6,095 nucleotides of DNA. It comes from an uncultured Fidelibacterota bacterium (lineage in GTDB: Bacteria > Fidelibacterota > Fidelibacteria > Fidelibacterales > Fidelibacteraceae). Of this stretch, positions 1-5,154 are shown piece by piece. Below the pieces are notes generated by a model. The model had not been told where the DNA came from. It saw only the letters and a list, made by a program, of their open reading frames with translations, and did not search any database. Within the stretch, counting starts at the first letter, position 1. The number at the start of each line of letters is the position of its first letter. Made by a program: the position numbers and the translations under genes. The stretch lies in the NCBI GenBank assembly GCA_937862595.1, contig CALMFL010000166.1, positions 1 to 6,095 on the forward strand. The letters run 5' to 3'.

Positions 1-1
1 T

Positions 2-88
2 GATTTTGCGACCGCTTTCTGGGCGGCCATTTTCCTGTCCATAACCAGCTGGCTGATCGAAATGATCCTGTTGAAACGACATGAATGA
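2..88 (+). CDS. C-terminal end of a YvlD/phage-holin-IV-like small membrane protein (partial)
   Basis: Only the last 28 codons are in the window, read from base 2 to the TGA at 86-88; the start lies upstream. The visible peptide begins DFATAFWAAIFLSITSWLIE and continues to a basic end, KRHE. It is one hydrophobic transmembrane helix with a short charged cytoplasmic-looking tail. The pattern of an AFWAAI-type segment followed by a Ser-Trp-Leu helix end is what I recall from the final helix of the YvlD / four-helix holin superfamily IV proteins, small membrane proteins of unclear function. The stop overlaps the amrS start by 8 nt, so the two genes are probably co-transcribed. Family assignment rests on a short tail and is tentative; that it is the end of a membrane protein is more certain. 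Confidence 0.6.
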   Translation, partial: DFATAFWAAIFLSITSWLIEMILLKRHE

Positions 89-1079
89 ACACATAACATA
101 TCATGAAGCAGACTTTCAGGCACATGAAGGCAAAGCGATCCGCTGCCTTCTCTGTCCTCATGCCTGTCTGCTCCGGGAAGGCCAGAGCGGCCTGTGCAGG
201 GTTCGCGAGCACCGGGACGGGACGCTTGTGAGCACAGTGTACGGATACCCGTCCGCCCTGCAGATCGATCCGATAGAAAAAAAACCTTTGTACCATTTTT
301 TACCCGGCTCCAGAACCTTCAGCCTCGGCACTCAGGGATGCAATCTCGCCTGCAAATTCTGCCAGAACTGGCATCTGTCCGCAGAGCACGGTCACGCCGT
401 CATGTATGTCGAGCCCGCGGAGATCGTCCGCCGGGCCCTCCGGGAGGGCTGCGAGTCCATTGCGTTCACCTACAATGAACCGATCGTCTTTTCCGAATAT
501 GCCATGGCGGTTTGCGGACATGCCAAAAAAGCCGGCCTCGCCTGCCTGTATGTGACGAACGGCTATATCACGCCCGAAGCCAGAGCCCTTGTTTTTCCCA
601 TGCTGGATGCTGTCAATATCGATCTTAAGGCTTTTTCGGACGAGGTGTACAAGGAGTTCACCGGAGGGACCCTGAACCCCGTGCTGAATACGATCGAGTG
701 GTGCGTTCAGAACCGCCTCCATACCGAGATCACCACGCTGCTCATTCCGGGCGTCAACGACAGCGAAGCCATGCTGTCCGCGGAATTCCACTGGATCATG
801 CAGCACTGCGGCGCCGACATCCCCCTGCATCTAAGCGCTTTTCACCCCGATTACAAAATGAACGACTATCCGAACACCTCCCGCCCGGTCCTGGAGAAAG
901 CCAGGCGAGTGGCTGTCGACAGCGGTCTGCGCTATGTGTATGTCGGAAATTATCCCGGATTTGACAATGCCACCTATTGTCCCGAGTGCGGAGAGCCCGT
1001 CATTGAACGGCACGGATACTCGATCCGGAAGCATGAAGACCACCCACATCAACTGCCTATCATATGGAGTATGTCATGA
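81..1079 (+). CDS. amrS: AmmeMemoRadiSam system radical SAM enzyme
   Basis: This is a 332-aa cytoplasmic radical S-adenosylmethionine enzyme of the AmmeMemoRadiSam type, usually found with an AMMECR1-domain and a Memo-like protein; its substrate is not established. The radical-SAM cluster motif is C87-x3-C91-x2-C94, in the family context GTQGCNLACKFCQNWHLS. An N-terminal cysteine-rich segment (C22, C25, C29, C39) precedes the signature DPIEKKPLYHFLPGSRTFS (63-81). A later TYNEP (130-134) and NIDLKAF (179-185) fit the partial TIM barrel. C300 and C303 form a C-terminal CPECG pair. Older annotation often calls such proteins pyruvate formate-lyase activating enzyme, but no formate-lyase gene is present. 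The ATG has no strong Shine-Dalgarno and overlaps the preceding gene by 8 nt, suggesting coupled translation. No AMMECR1 or Memo partner is in this window. The C-terminal tail seems to lack the second cysteine pair I expect in the family. Confidence 0.9.
   Translation: MNEHITYHEADFQAHEGKAIRCLLCPHACLLREGQSGLCRVREHRDGTLVSTVYGYPSALQIDPIEKKPLYHFLPGSRTFSLGTQGCNLACKFCQNWHLSAEHGHAVMYVEPAEIVRRALREGCESIAFTYNEPIVFSEYAMAVCGHAKKAGLACLYVTNGYITPEARALVFPMLDAVNIDLKAFSDEVYKEFTGGTLNPVLNTIEWCVQNRLHTEITTLLIPGVNDSEAMLSAEFHWIMQHCGADIPLHLSAFHPDYKMNDYPNTSRPVLEKARRVAVDSGLRYVYVGNYPGFDNATYCPECGEPVIERHGYSIRKHEDHPHQLPIIWSMS
1066..1069 (+). promoter_or_regulatory. Ribosome binding site that decides the start of the 121-aa gene
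   Basis: GGAG lies 6 nt before the ATG at 1076. An in-frame ATG also occurs at 1064, but choosing it would place this site inside the gene and leave that start without one. The 1076 start also gives the ATGA stop/start overlap with amrS. Confidence 0.65.
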
Positions 1080-1441
1080 AGTTCAGTCAATTTGAAAAGG
1101 CGATCCTTCTCCCCTTCAACCAGCTTCAGAAAGAAAGCGGAGAAGAATTTCTTGAACTGATGGTCGACACGATCGTTCTCCGGGATGACGGGAACCGGGA
1201 GCTTTGCACCCTTAACGGATGGGAGTACAGCCTGTCCCGTTCACGCCACTGGGACAAGGGTGAGAATATTTACATTATGTACGACGGCTTTACCGTCGAT
1301 CATCTCGAAGCCCTGTACAAGGCCGTCATGGCCCTGGACACCCCTGTCCGCACGCTGGAACTGAACGTGGACGGGATGAACGACCTGGATGAGCCCATCC
1401 GCCGGCAGATCATTGTGGAGCTGGACACGATCGATGAGTAA
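1076..1441 (+). CDS. Uncharacterised 121-aa protein
   Basis: I do not recognise this protein. The start at 1076 is chosen because the ATG overlaps the amrS stop as ATGA and has GGAG 6 nt upstream. The protein begins MKFSQFEKAILL and has no signal peptide or membrane segment. It alternates short hydrophobic stretches with acidic ones, consistent with a small soluble alpha/beta domain: a helix at about 2-30, probable strands around GREL-type and ENIYIMYDGF (64-73), a helix at about 75-90 and an acidic end (VELDTIDE). It has a single cysteine, in ELCTLNG, and no catalytic motif that I can identify. Its stop overlaps the likely start of the next gene by 8 nt. The tight packing with amrS and two further small genes suggests a shared operon, but any functional link to the radical SAM enzyme is inference. 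Confidence 0.75.
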   Translation: MKFSQFEKAILLPFNQLQKESGEEFLELMVDTIVLRDDGNRELCTLNGWEYSLSRSRHWDKGENIYIMYDGFTVDHLEALYKAVMALDTPVRTLELNVDGMNDLDEPIRRQIIVELDTIDE

Positions 1442-1841
1442 TTCCTTCCAATTTGATTCCTTTATGGGACAAAACACCTTCACGATGGGGTTCCGCTCCA
1501 TTGAGATCCCGATCACGCGTCAGAATCTGTTCATGATGCAGCGTCAGTTCTCCGTCAAGGACTATATCGATTTCTTTCCCTTCGACGTGATCGGCGCCAT
1601 GAACCCCTCCAACAATATAGACAAGAACTACCGTGTGCGCACGATGAAGATCAATACCGATGCGGGGTTCGAGATCGAAACGGACATTGTGGAAAAGACC
1701 TTCGTTTTCCGGAACCGCAGTATGGCGAAGGGGACCACGCGCTATATGAGCGAAAAGAACATTAAGCCCGGGGACATCATCGTGATCGAGAAGATCACGT
1801 CCTACGAATACAACATGAAATTGAAACGGAGTGATCAATGA
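1434..1841 (+). CDS. Small protein with B3/EcoRII-N-like pseudobarrel pattern, possible DNA-binding protein
   Basis: This 135-aa protein is not firmly recognised. With the start at 1434 it overlaps the preceding gene by 8 nt; an in-frame ATG at 1389 would overlap by 53 nt and is less likely. Motifs in order are IEIPITRQNLF (23-33), DFFPFDVIGAMN (46-57), an ETDIVEKTFVFRNRS segment (about 81-95), then RYMSEKNIKPGDIIVIEK (102-119) and YEYNMKLK (124-131). The order F-P-x-D-x-I-G, T-D-I...K...F-R-x-R, helix plus GD-hydrophobic strand, and Y-x-Y closing strand recalls bacterial stand-alone or endonuclease/methylase-linked domains related to plant B3 and the EcoRII N-terminal DNA-binding pseudobarrel. 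This comparison is from memory of consensus, not a search. If correct, it would bind DNA. No nuclease or methylase motif is present, so it would be a binding domain alone. Confidence 0.72.
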   Translation: MSNSFQFDSFMGQNTFTMGFRSIEIPITRQNLFMMQRQFSVKDYIDFFPFDVIGAMNPSNNIDKNYRVRTMKINTDAGFEIETDIVEKTFVFRNRSMAKGTTRYMSEKNIKPGDIIVIEKITSYEYNMKLKRSDQ

Positions 1842-2026
1842 TCAATAAAATTCAATTCGAGCTCGGGGACGACGAACTTGAGGCCTTTAAGGGACTGATA
1901 CGGAAACTGGAACCGGCCCGCGGCGAAACCAGCGTCCGGGTCGACGGCACGCTGCGCGGCGCCCTTCAGCAGATACAGCGCGCCCTGCATGTCTTTGATG
2001 ATTTCAAAAAACGCGATCAATGGTAA
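1838..2026 (+). CDS. Uncharacterised 62-aa protein
   Basis: A short gene begins at an ATG overlapping the preceding stop as ATGA, with GGAG at 1828-1831, 6 nt upstream. The 62-aa product is unrecognised. It is strongly amphipathic: an acidic beginning (IQFELGDDELEAF), a helix through about residue 25 (KGLIRKLEPA), a strand-like TSVRVDGTL (31-39), and a final helix (RGALQQIQRALHVFDDFKK). There is no signal peptide, membrane helix, cysteine or metal-binding pattern. The well-placed ribosome binding site and 4-nt overlap make it a real gene despite its size. It is the last of three consecutive small unknown genes downstream of amrS; gcvT follows after 29 nt. Confidence 0.72.
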   Translation: MINKIQFELGDDELEAFKGLIRKLEPARGETSVRVDGTLRGALQQIQRALHVFDDFKKRDQW

Positions 2027-2029
2027 AAT
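2021..2029 (+). promoter_or_regulatory. Possible extended -10 promoter for gcvT
   Basis: TGGTAAAAT matches the extended -10 form TGnTAtAAT at five of six hexamer positions and overlaps the stop codon of the 62-aa gene. The best -35 at usual spacing (TTTCAA, 2002-2007, 16-nt spacer) is poor. Transcription would begin a few bases before the gcvT ribosome binding site. Read-through from the upstream operon is an equally good explanation. Confidence 0.3.
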
Positions 2030-2055
2030 AGAAAGAAGAAAAGGAGAAACGATCC

Positions 2056-3156
2056 ATGAGCAAGCTGACTCCGCTGTATGACCGTCATGTCGCACTCGGT
2101 GCGAAGATGGTTGATTTTGCAGGCTACATGATGCCTGTGTCATATAAAGGGATCAATGAGGAACACCAGGCAGTCCGTGAAAAGGTCGGGGTTTTTGACG
2201 TCTCTCACATGGGGGAATTCATGGTGACCGGCGAGCAGGCGGAGGCTTTTCTGCAGCGCATCACGGTCAATGACGTTTCACAGCTGGCGGACGGGCAGGC
2301 GCAGTATTCCGCCATGTGCTACCCCGACGGCGGAATCGTGGACGACCTGATCGTCTACCGCTTCAACTGGAACAAATACATGATGGTGGTCAACGCTTCC
2401 AATATCGAAAAAGATTTCGCCTGGGCGGGAGAGCATCTGATCGACGGCGTCACCCTGAAGGATCAGAGCGATCTGAACGCCTTGCTCGCCGTACAGGGTC
2501 CCGCCTGCCTTGACGTCCTGCAGCCGCTGACCGACATTCCGCTGAAGGAGATCGGTTTTTATCATTTTGTCGTCGGACTTCTTGCCGGAAAGCATATGAT
2601 CATTTCACGCACAGGTTACACGGGTGAACCCGGTTTTGAATTGTATCATCATCCCGAAGATTCCCTGTTTTTGTGGGATACGCTTTTTGAAACCGGCAAA
2701 GCCGCCGGCATTCAGGCGGTCGGACTGGGCGCCCGGGACACCCTGCGGCTTGAAATGAAGTATGCCCTGTACGGGAACGATATCGATCAGACAACCAACC
2801 CGATCGAAGCGGGACTGGGCTGGATCACCAAGCTTGAGAAGGGTGATTTTATCGCCAAGGACGTTCTGACGAAGGTCAAAGAAGCCAAACCCGTCCGCCG
2901 GCATGTCGCCTTCAAGATGCTGGATCGCGGGATACCGCGGCACGGATACGCCCTGCTTGACGACACGGGCCCCATCGGGATCGTCACCAGCGGCACGATG
3001 TCCCCCACCCTGGGGATCGGCATCGGGACAGGCTATGTCACGCCCGACCATGCGAAACCGGGAAGCGAGATCTTCCTTGACGTTCGCGGAAAACGGCTAA
3101 AGGCCGTGGTCGTCAAACCCCCCTTCGTCAATTCCTCCCCTCTTGAATTCCCGTAA
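2056..3156 (+). CDS. gcvT: Aminomethyltransferase (glycine cleavage system T protein)
   Basis: The T protein takes the aminomethyl group carried on lipoylated H protein, releases ammonia and transfers the one-carbon unit to tetrahydrofolate, giving 5,10-methylene-THF. At 366 aa it has the normal full length. Family signatures are visible in order: TPLYDRHVALGAKMVDFAGY (5-24), GVFDVSHMGE (45-54), DGGIVDDLIVYR (91-102) with the Asp pair 96-97 including the catalytic aspartate of characterised T proteins, SRTGYTGEPGFELY (184-197), GLGARDTLRLEM (223-234) and TSGTMSPTLG (311-320) in the C-terminal barrel domain. AAGGAG at 2041-2046 sits 9 nt before the ATG. No gcvH, gcvPA or gcvPB is adjacent; the gene is followed at once by a terminator, so the rest of the system must be encoded elsewhere if it is present. 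It is a sound, intact gene with no unusual residues in the motifs seen. Confidence 0.97.
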   Translation: MSKLTPLYDRHVALGAKMVDFAGYMMPVSYKGINEEHQAVREKVGVFDVSHMGEFMVTGEQAEAFLQRITVNDVSQLADGQAQYSAMCYPDGGIVDDLIVYRFNWNKYMMVVNASNIEKDFAWAGEHLIDGVTLKDQSDLNALLAVQGPACLDVLQPLTDIPLKEIGFYHFVVGLLAGKHMIISRTGYTGEPGFELYHHPEDSLFLWDTLFETGKAAGIQAVGLGARDTLRLEMKYALYGNDIDQTTNPIEAGLGWITKLEKGDFIAKDVLTKVKEAKPVRRHVAFKMLDRGIPRHGYALLDDTGPIGIVTSGTMSPTLGIGIGTGYVTPDHAKPGSEIFLDVRGKRLKAVVVKPPFVNSSPLEFP

Positions 3157-3170
3157 ATTTTAACGATATA

Positions 3171-3201
3171 AAAAAAGCCCTGTACTGAACGGGGCTTTTT
3201 T
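3171..3201. terminator. Bidirectional intrinsic terminator between gcvT and the YIP1 gene
   Basis: The 13-bp stem AAAAAAGCCCTGT / ACGGGGCTTTTTT (one G-T pair) closes a 5-base loop at 3184-3188. It has an A run before the GC core and a T run after it, so it can form a U-tailed hairpin on either strand. It begins 15 nt after the gcvT stop and lies 17 nt beyond the end of the convergent YIP1 gene, serving both. Confidence 0.9.
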
Positions 3202-3217
3202 ATTTATCCCGGTTTTC

Positions 3218-3913
3218 CTATCCCATTCTGCCCATCCCAATGCCGGCAAGCAGGGCGCTCAGCACCATGCCGATGAGCATGGTGACCACGACAAGCAATG
3301 CCGATTTTTTCGCCGAGAACTTATACAGGACCTTAAAGGCAATGATCCACAGAACGATCCGCCAGAGTTTGAAAAATTCGAATTGCGCCGCGAACTGGAA
3401 GCCGAAGGATCCGGGGTCGGGAGACGCGAAGAGCGAGCCCAGGCCGATATAAATATTCATGGCCTCCTTTTGGAGCATCAGCACCAGTTTGATGATCGAT
3501 TCGGGGATGCTGATCAGTTGAATGTAAAACGCGGACGCCAGCAGCACGCCGTATTTTTGCTGACCGCCGCCGATAAAATTCCCAAGGATCCACATGACCA
3601 AAGCGCCCGCAAGGGCGGAAATCGCGACGGAAAGAATGGAGAATACGTATTTGATCGTGACCGCCAGGGGCGAATTCGCCTGCTGAATGGCCGCCTCTTT
3701 CTGCGCTTCGGGTATATTGGTCATTTTCCGGATCGTGTCGGCCTGAACCTTTTCCATCAGGTCGGCCGTCGCCACCATAAAGACCACCACCATGGCGACC
3801 AGAAACAGGACCGGCACGACATAATCGGTCCATTTTGTCCCTTTATCCCGTATCGAAGCGAAACAGGCATCGGGGGAAACAAAAACGTTCGCAAGTCTGC
3901 TGAAAACATTCAT
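3218..3913 (-). CDS. YIP1-family integral membrane protein
   Basis: This 231-aa inner-membrane protein carries the Yip1 domain, named for eukaryotic Rab-interacting proteins; the bacterial members have no established function. The N terminus (MNVFSRLANVFVSPDACFAS) shows the familiar beginning in which a Phe-x-x-Pro-like segment precedes an amphipathic helix. About five hydrophobic segments follow: roughly 31-50, 85-110, 122-148, 182-198 and 203-225. The loop at 51-84 is polar and charged, and a Gly-rich turn (GNFIGGGQQKYG, 111-122) precedes the third segment, as is common in the family. The last helix is rich in small residues and ends GIGMGRMG. The ATG at 3913 has AAGGAG on its strand (3921-3926), 7 nt upstream. 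The gene is divergent from the ferredoxin and convergent with gcvT, so it is probably transcribed alone. Confidence 0.85.
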   Translation of the reverse strand: MNVFSRLANVFVSPDACFASIRDKGTKWTDYVVPVLFLVAMVVVFMVATADLMEKVQADTIRKMTNIPEAQKEAAIQQANSPLAVTIKYVFSILSVAISALAGALVMWILGNFIGGGQQKYGVLLASAFYIQLISIPESIIKLVLMLQKEAMNIYIGLGSLFASPDPGSFGFQFAAQFEFFKLWRIVLWIIAFKVLYKFSAKKSALLVVVTMLIGMVLSALLAGIGMGRMG

Positions 3914-3965
3914 GACCCTACTCCTTAGGTTAAATAACGGTAAAATTTAGAGGCTTCTTCGCGCA

Positions 3966-4029
3966 AAATGAATAAAAAAATAAAAAATCTGAAAAAGTCA
4001 TTGAGAATAAAATTATTATGCATTAAGTT
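3966..4029 (+). promoter_or_regulatory. Probable ferredoxin promoter with upstream A-tracts
   Basis: TTGAGA (4001-4006) and TAAGTT (4024-4029) are separated by 17 nt. Immediately upstream, 3966-3997 is made of A-tracts, like an UP element. The start point would fall near 4036, giving a leader of about 35 nt. The -10 is imperfect; TATTAT at 4014-4019 is a better -10 but has no -35. The 156-nt divergent region 3914-4069 must also serve the YIP1 gene, for which I could not pick a convincing promoter. I see no clear operator palindrome in it. Confidence 0.4.
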
Positions 4030-4069
4030 TATGCGTTGGTGGGTTTTACTTTAAAATAGGAGATTCATA

Positions 4070-4243
4070 ATGGCAGTCGTAGTTAACCATGATGTGTGTG
4101 AAGGCATCGGCGAATGCATCGAAGTATGCCCTGTCGAAGCGTTATCTCTCGAAGACGGCAAGGCTGTCTGCGACGGAGATATTTGCATTGATTGCTTGGC
4201 ATGCATCGCAGCCTGCCCTGTTGAAGCTATTTCGGAAGGTTAA
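4070..4243 (+). CDS. Small bacterial-type (2-cluster) ferredoxin with altered first cluster motif
   Basis: This 57-aa low-potential electron carrier has the two-fold repeat of clostridial-type 2[4Fe-4S] ferredoxins, beginning MAVVVNHDVCEGIGECIEVC. Motif I reads C10-x5-C16-x3-C20-Pro, with Ile13 where the second cysteine is expected. Motif II is complete: C39-x2-C42-x2-C45-x3-C49-Pro. Each motif is followed by Val-Glu-Ala. From the family's ligand pattern, cluster II would be a normal [4Fe-4S] (C39, C42, C45, C20), while cluster I would have only C10, C16 and C49, suggesting [3Fe-4S] unless another ligand is used. An extra cysteine, C34, is present. AGGAG at 4058-4062 is 7 nt before the ATG. 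The gene precedes mrp, an Fe-S carrier gene, and is separated from it by a terminator. The protein is cytoplasmic; its redox partners are not in view. Confidence 0.93.
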   Translation: MAVVVNHDVCEGIGECIEVCPVEALSLEDGKAVCDGDICIDCLACIAACPVEAISEG

Positions 4244-4267
4244 ACAGGCACACATATTTTAAAAGAC

Positions 4268-4292
4268 AAGGGCAGATACGTCTGCCCTTTTT
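4268..4292 (+). terminator. Intrinsic terminator after the ferredoxin gene, in the mrp leader
   Basis: The 9-bp stem AAGGGCAGA / TCTGCCCTT closes a TACG loop and is followed by an uninterrupted T run, then ATTTA. It begins 24 nt after the ferredoxin stop and ends 4 nt before the mrp Shine-Dalgarno (4297-4301). Because no convincing promoter lies between hairpin and mrp, it may act as a partial terminator or attenuator that sets mrp expression below ferredoxin. Confidence 0.88.
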
Positions 4293-4306
4293 ATTTAGGA
4301 GAAAAC

Positions 4307-5107
4307 ATGTCACACGAAAACGAAAACCCCTTTGACCTGCAGAAAAAAGTCCCCTATGCAAAACATGTCATCGCGATCGCCTCGGGAAAGGGCGGCGTGG
4401 GCAAATCCACGGTGGCGGCAAATCTCGCGCTATCGCTGAAAGAAAAAGGATTTTCTGTCGGTCTTCTTGATCTGGACCTGTACGGACCCAGCGTTCCGAT
4501 GATGTTCGGGCATCACAAGCCGACCGAATCCGTCAGTGAGGAAGGGATCCTTCCTGCGATAAAATATGGCATTCAGCTCATGTCCCTGGGATTTTTCCTG
4601 GATACCCAATCCGCCGTGATCTGGCGCGGCCCCCTGGTGACGCGCGCCGTCGGCCAATTGCTGAGCGATGTGATCTGGAAGCCGATGGATTATCTCGTTC
4701 TCGACCTTCCCCCCGGAACCGGCGACATTCAGCTCAGCCTGGTCCAGAAGATCAAGTTGACGGGCGCCATTATCGTCACCACGCCGCAGGACCTCGCCCT
4801 GGCGGATGTCAAGCGCGGCATCAGCATGTTTGAAAAGGTCAACGTGCCGATCATCGGCATCGTTGAGAACATGAGCTATTTCAAATGCCCCGAATGCGGG
4901 CATACTTCCTATATTTTCGGTCAGAACGGAGGATTCAGGGAAAGCGAACGTTCGAAGGTCGCCTTCCTCGGCGAGATCCCCTTAAACGAGAATATCATGA
5001 CGGCGACCGACACCGGATGCCCCATTGTGGAAAGCAAACCCGACAGCGAGGAAAGCCGGCATTACCTGGAGATCGCCGACAAGGTCATTGCCTATTGTAA
5101 ACAATAA
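4307..5107 (+). CDS. mrp: Mrp/NBP35-family iron-sulfur carrier P-loop ATPase
   Basis: This 266-aa cytoplasmic ATPase belongs to the Mrp/ApbC/NBP35 family, whose members bind an Fe-S cluster at a dimer interface and deliver it to apoproteins. The deviant Walker A is GKGGVGKST (27-35). LDLDLYGPSVPMMFG (54-68) holds the switch I region, and YLVLDLPPGTGD (129-140) is the Walker B/switch II. The cluster-binding pair is C194-P-E-C197 in NMSYFKCPECGH, with LGEIPLNENI (221-230) near the end. It lacks the N-terminal MIP18/DUF59 domain of the longer Mrp proteins, so it is the short form. AGGAG is 5 nt before the ATG. Position after a ferredoxin gene suggests a common role in Fe-S protein assembly, though the terminator between them implies unequal expression. 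Confidence 0.95.
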   Translation: MSHENENPFDLQKKVPYAKHVIAIASGKGGVGKSTVAANLALSLKEKGFSVGLLDLDLYGPSVPMMFGHHKPTESVSEEGILPAIKYGIQLMSLGFFLDTQSAVIWRGPLVTRAVGQLLSDVIWKPMDYLVLDLPPGTGDIQLSLVQKIKLTGAIIVTTPQDLALADVKRGISMFEKVNVPIIGIVENMSYFKCPECGHTSYIFGQNGGFRESERSKVAFLGEIPLNENIMTATDTGCPIVESKPDSEESRHYLEIADKVIAYCKQ

Positions 5108-5126
5108 TTCACGTGTGAGATAAACG

Positions 5127-5152
5127 AACGGCAGTTTTTACTGCCGTTTTTT
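5127..5152. terminator. Terminator between convergent mrp and ligA
   Basis: The stem AACGGCAGT / ACTGCCGTT (9 bp) closes a TTTT loop and is followed on the + strand by TTTTTTATTT, a good terminator for mrp starting 19 nt after its stop. On the - strand the same hairpin is followed by the weaker CGTTTAT, so it may also end ligA, less efficiently. The ligA stop codon (5155-5157) abuts the T tail. Confidence 0.88.
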
Positions 5153-5154
5153 AT

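Noticed and set aside
300..830. Long - strand open frame of 176 aa opposite amrS
   Set aside because: amrS is unmistakable in the + frame; the antisense frame has no recognisable motif and is expected from the codon composition.
1064..1075. Earlier in-frame ATG for the 121-aa gene
   Set aside because: The GGAG site lies after it, and the 1076 ATG gives a standard 4-nt stop/start overlap.
1389..1433. Earlier in-frame ATG for the 135-aa gene
   Set aside because: It would overlap the previous gene by 53 nt and the extra residues (SPSAGRSLWSWTRS-like) look like an out-of-frame reading of that gene rather than conserved protein.
3383..3928. Long + strand open frame of 181 aa opposite the YIP1 gene
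   Set aside because: Its translation is rich in His, Arg, Asp and Gly with no domain pattern, whereas the - strand frame gives a coherent five-helix membrane protein with a good ribosome binding site.
4051..4057. TTAAAAT as a -10 box for the ferredoxin
   Set aside because: It abuts the Shine-Dalgarno at 4058, so the transcript would begin too near or after that site.
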